64,000 nt of DNA, taken from JADLDB01 sp040752975 (GTDB lineage: Bacteria; Myxococcota; Myxococcia; Myxococcales; Myxococcaceae). The notes under the pieces were generated by a model. The model saw only the letters and a list, made by a program, of their open reading frames with translations, was not told the DNA's origin and searched no databases. The stretch spans positions 1-64,000 of the forward strand of contig JBFMHF010000017.1 in NCBI GenBank assembly GCA_040752975.1, given 5' to 3'. Each line of letters starts with the position of its first letter. Within the stretch, counting starts at the first letter, position 1. Positions 17,900 through 25,998 of the stretch are shown in pieces. The translations under genes and the position numbers were made by a program.

Positions 17900-18145
17900 C
17901 TGCGGACCCAGCTCGACGCGGTGCTCGGCGCCATTCCCGTGCTTCCGCTCGAAGGCGCGGTCGATCGGCACTACGCCGTCCTTCGGCTCGCGCTGGAGAA
18001 GGGCGGCCGGCTGAGCGGCCAGAATGACCTGCTGATCGCAGCCCACGCGCTCGCGCTGGACGCGGTGCTGGTGAGCGACAACGAGCGGGAGTTCCGGCGG
18101 GTGCCAGGTCTGAAGCTGCAGAACTGGGCCCGCGGGAAGGGCTGA
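17900..18145 (+). pseudogene. VapC-type PIN-domain toxin relic (N-terminus lost)
   Basis: The last 81 codons encode the C-terminal half of a PIN-domain ribonuclease: LRTQLDAVLGAIPVLPL, then SGQNDLLIAAHALALDAVLVSDNEREF with the two conserved late acidic residues, and a final LKLQNW. The N-terminal strand with the first catalytic Asp (usually LDTN) and the AELRxG helix are missing, no plausible start codon is present, and no antitoxin gene lies upstream. This is a decayed VapBC module, probably a remnant of past horizontal transfer. Confidence 0.75.
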
Positions 18146-18469
18146 TCAGGGCTCGATGCGCTGACCGGTCGCCGCCAGCACGCACTCGCGCACCCACGCC
18201 AGCAGCTCGAGGCCCTTGCCCTTGTCGTCGAGCCACTTCTCGCCGTCGGTCGAGGAGAAGTGGACGCCTTCACCCTTGCCGGCCACCCAGATCTGCTGCA
18301 CCGCGCGCTGGGTGTTCACCACCACCTTCTCGCCGGACTTGACGCCCGTGATGGTGACCATGTCGCCCGTGGCGTCGGCCTCGAGGAAGTCCGGATCCGC
18401 CGCGTCGCACGCCTTCACCAGGCGCTTGAAGACCTTCGACACGGCAACGGTGTACGCGGCGTCGTCCAT
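18146..18469 (-). CDS. cyaY: Bacterial frataxin, iron donor protein CyaY
   Basis: A 107-residue cytosolic protein of the frataxin family, of standard length for CyaY. The acidic first helix (VKACDAADPDFLEAD), the central strands (MVTITGVKSGEKVVVNTQ, QQIWVAGKGEGVHFSSTDGEKWLDD) and the last helix all align with E. coli CyaY, including the invariant Trp in QxW. It binds iron and modulates Fe-S cluster assembly on IscS/IscU; no isc genes are in this window. Its stop immediately follows the vapC relic on the other strand. Confidence 0.88.
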   Translation of the reverse strand: MDDAAYTVAVSKVFKRLVKACDAADPDFLEADATGDMVTITGVKSGEKVVVNTQRAVQQIWVAGKGEGVHFSSTDGEKWLDDKGKGLELLAWVRECVLAATGQRIEP

Positions 18470-18488
18470 GCCAGGGAGGTAACGCGCT

Positions 18489-18980
18489 CTAGATCGAATC
18501 GGCCACCGGCTGTCCCGGCGCGCCGTAGAAGAGCAGCTTGCCGGCGGCGAGGTGCTCGTCGGGTCGTTCGATACCGATGACCGTCCCCGGGTTCACCGGC
18601 TTCGGAAACGACGGCAGCCCCAGGAAGTGCGCCGCCGCGCTCCCCATCGAAGGCTGGTGGCCCACCAGCACCACCGTCTCGCCCACGTACTCTGCCAGCA
18701 GCGCCTCAATCGCTCCCACCGGCCCGTCGGGGAACAGCCCGCGGTGCGTCCTCACCGGCCCCTCGTACCCCAGGGCCTGCGCCAGCAACGTCGCCGTCTG
18801 CACCGCGCGCACCAGCGGACTCATGAGGATCAACTTCGGTGTGCCGATGTGGGTGGTGAGCCCGGAGAAGTGCGCTGGCAGCGTCTGTCGGGCCCGCGTC
18901 GTCAGCGCCCGCGCTTCGTCTTCCAGGCCTTCGGGGATCTCCGCGTCGGCATCGCCGTGTCGGACGAGGATGACTTTCAA
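18489..18980 (-). CDS. sixA: Phosphohistidine phosphatase SixA-like (histidine phosphatase family)
   Basis: A 163-residue member of the histidine phosphatase (phosphoglycerate mutase-like) superfamily. The catalytic RHG (Arg7-His8-Gly9, in VILVRHGDAD) starts the domain and the second His is in VVLVGHQPSMG. Size and motifs match SixA, which dephosphorylates histidine-containing phosphotransfer domains. The start is a TTG at 18980, preceded by GGAGG at a 9-nt spacing; this places RHG at the family's normal position, whereas the longer open frame adds an unlikely N-terminus. It is followed by cyaY 19 nt downstream. Confidence 0.85.
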   Translation of the reverse strand: MKVILVRHGDADAEIPEGLEDEARALTTRARQTLPAHFSGLTTHIGTPKLILMSPLVRAVQTATLLAQALGYEGPVRTHRGLFPDGPVGAIEALLAEYVGETVVLVGHQPSMGSAAAHFLGLPSFPKPVNPGTVIGIERPDEHLAAGKLLFYGAPGQPVADSI

Positions 18981-19100
18981 GGTGTACGGCCTCCAACCGG
19001 GCCCGAAAAAAACGGTGGGCCCGTATTGTAGAGGCGGTGGCGTGCAAGTGCGACGGCAAAGGCTTGCCATGACGCATCACGACGGAAGAAGGTCCCTTCC

Positions 19101-19670
19101 GTGCGGCGTTCTCTCCTCCTCGTGTGGTTGTTGGCGGGTTGCCCGAGGCCGGCACCGGTCGCCGACGCAGGCCCAGCCGAGGCTGGAGCCGCCCCCACGG
19201 ACGCTGGCGGTTGGCTGAGCGACGCGGCCCTCGACGCCTGGCTGCGCTACCAGCGGGGACTGCAGGCGCTCCCTCCGGTACTGCGCGGAGATGGCGGCGC
19301 GGTGAAGGACGAGGTGCGCGCGCGGGCGCGGGCCGAGGCGGCGCTGCGGGAGGACGCGGGGCTGTCAGCGGCTGAGGCGGATCGCATCGAGGCGGTCGTG
19401 GCGGCCGTCGTCACCGAGCGGACGCTGGCCCGGCTGACGGGCGGCGACGCGGTGGAGAAGTTCCAGGCAGCCTTGAGCCAACTGGGGCCCGAGCAGCGCG
19501 CGAAGGCCGAGGCGGCCCTGACGGATCTCAAGGCGAAGGCGCCGCAGGCCTCGCTGGCCGAGGTGGAGTCGCAGTACGGCGCCGACGCGGTGCGCGTGGT
19601 GTTGACTCGCGAGGCCGAAGTGACCAAGACGTGGGACGCGCTGCTCGAGGCGCGAGGAGAGAAAAAATGA
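19101..19670 (+). CDS. Lipoprotein encoded upstream of the acyl-CoA dehydrogenase
   Basis: A 189-residue exported lipoprotein with a GTG start, a GAAGAAGG ribosome site 8 nt upstream, and a clear lipobox (LLAGC). Pro/Ala/Asp-rich linker sequence follows, then a mostly helical domain rich in Ala, Glu and Arg. No family is recognised. Its stop overlaps the ATG of the acyl-CoA dehydrogenase, so the genes are translationally coupled although their products are in different compartments. Confidence 0.78.
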   Translation: MRRSLLLVWLLAGCPRPAPVADAGPAEAGAAPTDAGGWLSDAALDAWLRYQRGLQALPPVLRGDGGAVKDEVRARARAEAALREDAGLSAAEADRIEAVVAAVVTERTLARLTGGDAVEKFQAALSQLGPEQRAKAEAALTDLKAKAPQASLAEVESQYGADAVRVVLTREAEVTKTWDALLEARGEKK

Positions 19671-21316
19671 GCCGAGCCAACTGGTACACCTCCGAGTCCG
19701 CGCTGACGCGCATCCTCCGCCGGCGCCTGGGTCCCGCATACGAGAAGGGGAAGGCGCGCCTGGAGAAGATGGGCGACGCCATGGCCAACGAGGGGCAGGC
19801 GCTGGCCCACGTGGCGGATCACAACGGCCCCAGGCTCGTCACGCACGATCGCGCCGGCAACCGCATCGACGAGATCGAGTACCACCCCGCGTACCGGCAG
19901 CTGCAGCAGCTGGGCTACGGCGGCGGCATCGTCGCGGCCACCTACAACCCGGCGCTCGCGGCCGAGCGGGGCGATGCGCCCAAGTCCCTCACCTTCGCCC
20001 TCGGCTACCTCTTCGGCCAGGCGGAGGCGGGCATGTTCTGCCCGGTGTGCATGACGGACGGCGCGGCGCACCTCCTCGACCTGTACGCCACGAAGGAGCT
20101 CAAGGAGCGCTTCATTCCCCGGCTCGCGTCGACCGACCTCGCCACGCTCTTCACCGGCGCCATGTTCCTCACCGAGAAGGAGGGCGGGAGCGACGTCGGC
20201 CAGGTGAAGACGGTGGCGAAGGGCGGCAAGGGCGTGCCGGGCGAGGCGGTCACCCTCTACGGCGACAAGTGGTTCTGCAGCAACGTCGACGCGGACGTGA
20301 TCATGATCCTCGCGCGGCCCGAGGGCGCCGGCCCGGGGACGAAGGGGCTCGGCCTGTACGTGCTGCCGCGCACGCTGGAGAACGGGAAGCGCAACGGCTA
20401 CCGGATCGATCGGATCAAGGACAAGCTGGGTGAGCGCAGCTTCCCCACGGGCGAGGTCACGCTGGACGGCGCGCAGGCCTTCCTCCTCGGCGGCCCGGGC
20501 GAGGGCTTCCACCAGATGGCGGAGATGCTCAACCTCTCGCGGCTGTACAACTCGGTGGCCTCGGTGAGCGGCATGCGCCGCGCGGTGGTGGAGGCGCTGG
20601 CCTGGTCCGAGACGCGCGTGGCCTTCAAGAAGCCCGTCATTCAGCACCCGCTGATGTCCGAGGTGCTGATGGACATGGCCTGCGAGCAGCGCGTGGCGCT
20701 CAACTGGGCCTTCCGCGGCGTGGAGCTGATGGACAAGACCGAGACGAAGAAGGCGTCGGAAGAGGAGCGCCGCACGCTGCGGATGATGACGCCGTTGCTC
20801 AAGTACTGGCTGGGCAAGCGCGCGGTGGAGGTGGTGCAGGAAGGCGTCGAGTGCCTCGCCGGCAACGGCTACATCGAGGACTGGCCGATGGCCCGCGTGC
20901 TGCGCGACGTGCACGTGCTGCCGATCTGGGAAGGCACCACCAACATCCTGGTGCTGGACTCCTTCCGCGCCATCAAGAAGGAGGCCGGCCACGAGATGCT
21001 GCTGGCCGAAGTGGAGAAGGGGATCGCCGAGGCGCCGGGCGACTTGAAGGCCCGCCTCACGCAGCTCACCGACGAGCTCAAGACCGCGCTGGTGGAGCTG
21101 GCCGGGGACGCCCGCGGAGAGCACGCCTTCAAGGACTGGACGGATCGCGCCGCGCTGCTCTGGAGCGTCACCACGTCTCTCTCGAAGTCGGCTGGCTTCG
21201 GCGGCGACACCGACGTGCGGGCCGCCCGGCGGGTGCTGTCGCGCCGCGCGCCCACCGGGTTGCTCCGCACCGATCGCGCCACGCCCGACGAGGTCCGCGC
21301 GATCGCCTTCTCGTAA
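19667..21316 (+). CDS. Acyl-CoA dehydrogenase (AidB-like)
   Basis: A 549-residue flavoprotein of the acyl-CoA dehydrogenase superfamily. The FAD/substrate motif MFLTEKEGGSDVG and the C-terminal FAD-binding helix region (ECLAGNGYIEDWPMARVLRDVHVLPIWEGTTNILVLD) are present. Length and motif spelling are closest to AidB and long-chain FadE-like dehydrogenases rather than short-chain ones. It likely oxidises an acyl-CoA during beta-oxidation or, if AidB-like, protects from alkylation; this cannot be decided here. The ATG at 19667 overlaps the upstream stop. Confidence 0.9.
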   Translation: MSRANWYTSESALTRILRRRLGPAYEKGKARLEKMGDAMANEGQALAHVADHNGPRLVTHDRAGNRIDEIEYHPAYRQLQQLGYGGGIVAATYNPALAAERGDAPKSLTFALGYLFGQAEAGMFCPVCMTDGAAHLLDLYATKELKERFIPRLASTDLATLFTGAMFLTEKEGGSDVGQVKTVAKGGKGVPGEAVTLYGDKWFCSNVDADVIMILARPEGAGPGTKGLGLYVLPRTLENGKRNGYRIDRIKDKLGERSFPTGEVTLDGAQAFLLGGPGEGFHQMAEMLNLSRLYNSVASVSGMRRAVVEALAWSETRVAFKKPVIQHPLMSEVLMDMACEQRVALNWAFRGVELMDKTETKKASEEERRTLRMMTPLLKYWLGKRAVEVVQEGVECLAGNGYIEDWPMARVLRDVHVLPIWEGTTNILVLDSFRAIKKEAGHEMLLAEVEKGIAEAPGDLKARLTQLTDELKTALVELAGDARGEHAFKDWTDRAALLWSVTTSLSKSAGFGGDTDVRAARRVLSRRAPTGLLRTDRATPDEVRAIAFS

Positions 21317-21452
21317 GGCGGCTCGACAAACGTAAAGGCCCTGTGCCGCCTGCGCACACCAACGGCGTGTCAGGGCTCCAGCCGCCGCCGCGCCCGCTGC
21401 GCGGAAGTCGCGGGGTTGAGGTTGGCCCCGGGGCTGCACACGGCCCGCCGCC

Positions 21453-21809
21453 ATGATCAAAGCCCTGGCTGTCGTCTGTGTGCTGAGCGCTGCGCCCGCC
21501 CTCGCTTCGAGCCCCCGCATCAACCTGCAGGTGCCGGGAAAGAAGGCGAAGAAGGTGCGCGCACAGCTGACGAAGACGCTGTGCCGCGAGTTCACGTGTG
21601 TCACGCCGAAGAAGGGCGAGTCGGTGCCGGTGGACGCGATCGTCTACGCCGAGGTGACGAAGAAGAAGGTCGGCCTGAAGGTCTTCACGGATCCGTCCGA
21701 GCCCGAGGTGAGCGAGCAGTACGGCCTCGCGAAGAAAGGGACGCTCGCGCCCAGCCAGCTCACGAAGGTATTGGCGGCGGTGTCGGGTGTGGTGGCACGC
21801 GAGGAGTGA
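21453..21809 (+). CDS. Small exported protein
   Basis: A 118-residue protein with a cleavable signal peptide (IKALAVVCVLSAAPALAS). The mature part is Lys-rich and begins with a strand-helix-strand pattern (PRINLQVPGKKAKKVRAQL, then CREFTC). It is somewhat like a periplasmic FlgO/TolB-type or penicillin-binding-activator N-terminal fold, but I cannot assign it. It stands between the dehydrogenase and the CBS-like gene. Confidence 0.68.
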   Translation: MIKALAVVCVLSAAPALASSPRINLQVPGKKAKKVRAQLTKTLCREFTCVTPKKGESVPVDAIVYAEVTKKKVGLKVFTDPSEPEVSEQYGLAKKGTLAPSQLTKVLAAVSGVVAREE

Positions 21810-21919
21810 CACCTTTCAACTCTGCAATGCAGCGGCGGAACTGAAAGCCACCGCGGGGAGAATGCCCCGGGATTTCAAGCGGAAAGCCGCGGCATCGATT
21901 CTGCTCAGCCACGGCCTCG

Positions 21920-22363
21920 ATGCTGGAGACGTTCGAGGTCCGAGACTTGCCGCGCCAGAAGACGGCGCAGGTGTTGGAGTCCACTCCGCTGCGCGTCGTG
22001 GCCGACATGGTGCGCGCGGGCAACCTCAGCTTCGTGGTGGTGATGGTGCCGGGCGAGCCGCTGCGCGGCGTGGTGCGAGGTGACGCGGTGCTGCGGGTGG
22101 TGGCGCGCAGCCCCGACGCGCCGGTGGGCCTCCTGCCGCGCATGGGCGTGGTGCAGGTGCTGGGCAATACCCGGCTGGTGGACGCGGTGCGCCTCGCGTC
22201 GCAGCCCAACGTGGGCGTGCTGCTCTCCATCGAGGAGTCCGGCTGGTGGATCGTCTCGCGCGACGAGCTCTTGTCCTTCGACTCGTGGGAGCCGCTCAAG
22301 GCGGCCCGTGAGGCGCGGCTCGCGTCGGAGGGCCTGTTGTCACCTGACGCCGACGCGGCCTGA
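21920..22363 (+). CDS. CBS-domain-like protein
   Basis: A 147-residue soluble protein with two weakly similar halves: TAQVLESTPLRVVADMVRAG followed by a beta-strand and GVVRGDAVLRVV, then GVVQVLGNTRLVDAVRLAS followed by GWWIVSRDELL. This alternating helix-strand pattern is that of a CBS pair (Bateman module), which binds adenosyl ligands. The assignment rests on the secondary-structure pattern only and needs a profile search. Confidence 0.6.
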   Translation: MLETFEVRDLPRQKTAQVLESTPLRVVADMVRAGNLSFVVVMVPGEPLRGVVRGDAVLRVVARSPDAPVGLLPRMGVVQVLGNTRLVDAVRLASQPNVGVLLSIEESGWWIVSRDELLSFDSWEPLKAAREARLASEGLLSPDADAA

Positions 22364-22369
22364 AGTCGG

Positions 22370-23404
22370 CTACAGCTTCATCAACGTCGTGGTGCCACGC
22401 TCGACGGGCGCGGCGGTGCTCTCGCGGAGCTTGAGGACGTCTCCGTTGGGGCTCGCCGAGACGCAGGAGTCGAAGCGCCTGCCCATGCCGCCGCTGGTGG
22501 TGGTGGTGATGACGCCACCCTGCACCGTGTAGGTCCCCGACTCGTTGAGCGTGCTGGATCCCGTCAAGGTGCAGTTGCAGCCCTGACCCGCCGCGACGCA
22601 GGTGGCGGTGGGGACCGTGTTGCGAAGCAGCGACTCGATCGCCGAGCACCCCAGCGCCGCGCAGGCCGCGGGCAGGTTGACGGTGGTGGTGAAGTTCGTC
22701 GTCACCCGACGGGTGAAGGTCCCGTTGGTGAAGGTGATCTCCCCGGACAGGGTGGTGTTGGAGCTGACCGTGCTGATCGTCTGGCAATACTGGCGGTAGT
22801 CCGCCAGCGGATCATCCGCGCACGCCTGCGTGTAGAACCAGGTGCCGATGAGGTTGCCGCTGCAGGCCTGCACGGTGCCGCAGTTGCCGGTGGTGACGGT
22901 GACGACGGTGCCGCCGCCTCCGCCCGCGCCGCCACCGACGCCGCCCCCCAGTCCACCTCCGAGGCCTCCGCCCGCGCCGCCACCAGCCGGGCCGCCACCG
23001 CCACCGCCCGAGCCGCCGCCCACCGAGCCGCCACCGCCACCGCCCACGGCGCCGCCACCTCCTCCTCCCGTGGCGCCTCCCCCGGAGCCCCCGCCTGCTG
23101 CGCCGCCGCCCACTCCACCGCCTCCTCCGCCGCCCGAGCCGCCACCGCCGCCGCCCGAGCCTCCTCCGCTGCCGGAGCGACACGCGTTGAACTGGCAGAC
23201 TTCGCCGGTGCCGCAGACGCGGCATGCCTCACCGCTCTGGCCGCACGCGTTCAGGCTGGTGCCCTGGAGGCATTGCCCGGCGCTGTCGCAGCAGCCGCTG
23301 CAGGACGTCGAGTCGCACGGCAGCGTGGAGCCCCCGCACGACGCGCCGAGGGTGAGCAGCAGGCCAGCGGCGAGGCCAGCGACGAAGGGCAGGGTGAGAC
23401 GCAC
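22370..23404 (-). CDS. Lipoprotein with long Gly-rich linker
   Basis: A 344-residue lipoprotein. The start is a GTG at 23404, preceded by GGGAGG. A hydrophobic signal ends in LGASC. The mature N-terminus is a small cysteine-rich unit (CDSTSCSGCCDSAGQC ... CRVCGTGEVC), followed by about 90 residues of almost pure Gly with Ser, Ala, Val and Pro, then a C-terminal beta-rich, Thr-rich domain (ITFTNGTFTRRVTTNF) with cysteines. The layout suggests a surface protein whose outer domain is tethered by a flexible linker. Function unknown. Confidence 0.8.
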   Translation of the reverse strand: MRLTLPFVAGLAAGLLLTLGASCGGSTLPCDSTSCSGCCDSAGQCLQGTSLNACGQSGEACRVCGTGEVCQFNACRSGSGGGSGGGGGGSGGGGGGGVGGGAAGGGSGGGATGGGGGGAVGGGGGGSVGGGSGGGGGGPAGGGAGGGLGGGLGGGVGGGAGGGGGTVVTVTTGNCGTVQACSGNLIGTWFYTQACADDPLADYRQYCQTISTVSSNTTLSGEITFTNGTFTRRVTTNFTTTVNLPAACAALGCSAIESLLRNTVPTATCVAAGQGCNCTLTGSSTLNESGTYTVQGGVITTTTSGGMGRRFDSCVSASPNGDVLKLRESTAAPVERGTTTLMKL

Positions 23405-23436
23405 GTGGAACCTCCCGGGAACGGCCGAGAGAGGAC

Positions 23437-23571
23437 TTAGCCCGGCACAGGCGCTTCTGTCCCGCGGAGGCGGCGCTCTCGCACGAGGGTGACCGCGCCC
23501 AGCGCCACCGCGGCGAGGAAGCACAGGCCCGAAGTGAGCGCTGTCAGGGAAGCCACGCGGCGGCGGGCCAT
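23437..23571 (-). CDS. Small single-pass membrane ORF downstream of pbpC
   Basis: A 44-codon ORF (ATG at 23571, TAA at 23437-23439). It encodes a basic N-terminus (MARRR), one hydrophobic helix (SGLCFLAAVALGAVTLV) and a short basic tail. A GAGG sits about 8 nt upstream, and it starts 24 nt after the pbpC stop in the same direction. That position and topology make it a plausible small membrane protein; chance cannot be excluded. Confidence 0.45.
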   Translation of the reverse strand: MARRRVASLTALTSGLCFLAAVALGAVTLVRERRLRGTEAPVPG

Positions 23572-23595
23572 GGGCTCATCCTCATCGCCTGGGGG

Positions 23596-25998
23596 TCAGT
23601 CGTCCACGGTGACGGTGATGGGCGCGCTGGCCACGGCGGATCTCGCCAGTCGCGCGCGAATGACGTGCTGCCCCGGGGCCAGCGACCAGCGCAGCTCGTG
23701 CGGGTAGCCCACCTTCGCCACCGGCGTGTCGTCCACCAGCCAGATGATCTCCTCGTCGGCGGGCGTGACGCTGGCGGCGAAGCGCACGGTGTTCAGCTCG
23801 GGCGGCGTGTTGGGATCGATGAGGTAGCGGGAGCGCGGCCGGGGCTCGGTGACGGCCAGCTTCGGCTCCGCGATGACGTCCCCGGGGCAGAGGGGCGAGG
23901 AGACCGTGGGCGCGACGGTGAGCCGCTGCGATCGCGCCCAGGCCGCGTACTGCTCCGGCAGGGCCAGCAGGGGCCGCTTCACCACGAAGCGCGCCGGGCA
24001 CGAAGGGCCCGCCCGCAGGCCGTTGCGCACGTCCAGCGCGACCTCGACGTGGAAGGGGCAGCTCTCGGTGGGCTCCGTGCCCTTGAGGAAGGTCTCCCGG
24101 CGTACGTGCGTGCAGCCGGGGCCGGGCCGTCTGCCGGAGAGCGCGCACACCTCCATCTGGGTGGCGTGCGGCGGAAGGGGAAACTCCAGCGCAAAGGCCA
24201 GGTGCGGGGAGCGCGTCGGCATCACCTCGTCCATCACCCGGTGCAACGCCGGAGCCGCGGCCGCGCCGCCCGACGCGAGGTGCATGCGCCGCCAGTCGTG
24301 GTTGCCCACCCAGGTGACAATCAGCAGCCGGTCGCTGAAGGCCGCCGCCCACGCGTCACGGTAGCCCTGGCTGGTGCCCGTCTTGATGCCCACCGCGTAG
24401 TCGAAGTCCAGCGGGCCGTTGGGTGGGAAGGCGGGGCGCCGCGCCTCCGGATCTGCGAGCAGCCGGGCCGTCAGCATCGCCGCGTCGGTGGAGAGGATGC
24501 GCGCTCCGGCTGGTGACTCGGCGCTCCGGGACAGCTTCAGGGGAATCGTCTCTCCGCGGTTCGCCAGCGCCGTGTACAGCGTGGCCAGCTCCCAGGGCGT
24601 CACGTGCAGCGCGCCGATCGCCAGCGCGAGGCCATACGCATCCGGCTCGTAGCTGACGCCCGCCACGCCGCCCCGCTCGAAGCGCGCCAGCGCTTGATCG
24701 ACGCCGAGCTCCGACAGCACCCGCAGCGCGGGGATGTTTCGTGAGTTGCCCAGCGCCTGCTTGAGCAGCATCGGCCCGGCCCAGGTGTGGGTGATGTTCT
24801 CCGGCAGGTACAGGCCGCCGCCGGGCAGCTCGAAGGCCACCGGCGTGTCCGCGAGCTCCGTCGCCGCGGTGTGGCTGCCCCGCTCCAGCGCCATCCCGTA
24901 GATGAAGGGCTTGAGGCTGGAGCCAGGGGATCGCTTCGTCTGCACGAAGTCGATCGCCCCGTGGGCGCCCACGTCGAAGTAGTCAGCGCTCCCCACGTAG
25001 GCCAGCACCTCGCCCGTGGGGAGATCCACCACCAGCCCGGCGGTGTTTCCCGCGCCCTGCGCGCGCAGCCGGGCCAGGTTCTCGGTGAGGGCGCCGTGCG
25101 TCACGCGCTGTATGTCGAGGTCCAGCGTGGCGTGGTGGATGAAGCCGGGCTCCTTCGCCAGCTGGGCCTGGAGCGCCAGCACGGCGTGCAGCGTCTCGGG
25201 CGCGCGCCGCGGCTGCGGGACGACGTGGAGGTCGGAGGACTGCGCGATGCGCAGCTCCTCGTCCGAGATGATCCCGCGATCGTGCAACTGGGTGAGGATC
25301 CGCCGGGCGCGGGAGAGCGCCAGCGCGTGGCCGTCCTTCGTCCACGGCGTCATGCGCCCGGGCTGCTGCGGCAACGCCGCGAGGTAGGCCGCCTGGAGCC
25401 AGGAGAGATCCTCCACCGGCTTGTCGAAATAGAGGCGCGCTGCGCGCACCACGCCGTGACAGCGGTTCCCGTACGGCGCGATGGTGAGGTACTGCCGCAG
25501 CACCGCCGCGCGCCCGTTCTCATGGACCAGCAGCAGGGCCTCGGCGGCCTCGCGTACCTTGGCGAAGAGCGAGCGGGGCCGGGGATGTTGCAGCCGCGCC
25601 ACCTGCATCGGGATGGTGGACGCCCCGGAGATCACCTTCCGGTTGCGCACGTTCTGCCAGGCGGCGCGGGCCACGGAAGGGAGGTGCACGCCCGGGTGCT
25701 CGTTGAAGAAGCGGTCCTCCGTCTCCAGCGTGGTGATGACGATCTTCTCGGGGATCGCCTGAGGGAGCGGCCAGAAGCCCCACGCCTCGTGCGTCCCGGG
25801 GACCTCGCCCAGGAAGCGGCCGGCGCGATCGAGGATCAGGTGCGAGGGCGTGGGTGCGTGGAGCGTCGGGTCGAGGGAATGGAGGAAGACCGCAGCGGCT
25901 CCCGCGCAGAGGAGGAGCGCGACGAAGGAGAGTCGCCTCTTCCTGCCCCTGATCCTCTCCCCCGCTGGGCGGAGAGGGGATTTCTCCTTCCGCTTCAC
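23596..25998 (-). CDS. pbpC: Penicillin-binding protein 1C (bifunctional peptidoglycan synthase)
   Basis: An 800-residue protein when started at the GTG at 25998, which overlaps the upstream alpha-2-macroglobulin stop (GTGA). An N-terminal anchor (SFVALLLCAGAAAVFL) is followed by a GT51 transglycosylase domain with its catalytic Glu in TLETEDRFF (~Glu94). The transpeptidase domain has Ser360-x-x-Lys363 (SSLK), SRN at ~419-421 and KTG at ~539-541. The C-terminal BiPBP_C beta domain is present. PBP1C is typically coupled with bacterial alpha-2-macroglobulin and is thought to repair cell-wall damage after attack. Confidence 0.95.
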   Translation of the reverse strand: MKRKEKSPLRPAGERIRGRKRRLSFVALLLCAGAAAVFLHSLDPTLHAPTPSHLILDRAGRFLGEVPGTHEAWGFWPLPQAIPEKIVITTLETEDRFFNEHPGVHLPSVARAAWQNVRNRKVISGASTIPMQVARLQHPRPRSLFAKVREAAEALLLVHENGRAAVLRQYLTIAPYGNRCHGVVRAARLYFDKPVEDLSWLQAAYLAALPQQPGRMTPWTKDGHALALSRARRILTQLHDRGIISDEELRIAQSSDLHVVPQPRRAPETLHAVLALQAQLAKEPGFIHHATLDLDIQRVTHGALTENLARLRAQGAGNTAGLVVDLPTGEVLAYVGSADYFDVGAHGAIDFVQTKRSPGSSLKPFIYGMALERGSHTAATELADTPVAFELPGGGLYLPENITHTWAGPMLLKQALGNSRNIPALRVLSELGVDQALARFERGGVAGVSYEPDAYGLALAIGALHVTPWELATLYTALANRGETIPLKLSRSAESPAGARILSTDAAMLTARLLADPEARRPAFPPNGPLDFDYAVGIKTGTSQGYRDAWAAAFSDRLLIVTWVGNHDWRRMHLASGGAAAAPALHRVMDEVMPTRSPHLAFALEFPLPPHATQMEVCALSGRRPGPGCTHVRRETFLKGTEPTESCPFHVEVALDVRNGLRAGPSCPARFVVKRPLLALPEQYAAWARSQRLTVAPTVSSPLCPGDVIAEPKLAVTEPRPRSRYLIDPNTPPELNTVRFAASVTPADEEIIWLVDDTPVAKVGYPHELRWSLAPGQHVIRARLARSAVASAPITVTVDD

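Noticed and set aside
18981..19100. TACAAT-like -10 upstream of the SixA-like gene
   Set aside because: No -35-like element at acceptable spacing, so not annotated as a promoter.
19247..21604. 785-residue open frame on - across the acyl-CoA dehydrogenase
   Set aside because: Antisense shadow of a well-supported flavoprotein gene.
22920..23170. Gly-codon tract as a CRISPR or tandem repeat array
   Set aside because: It is an in-frame Gly-rich linker of a lipoprotein gene with irregular units, not a spacer-repeat array.
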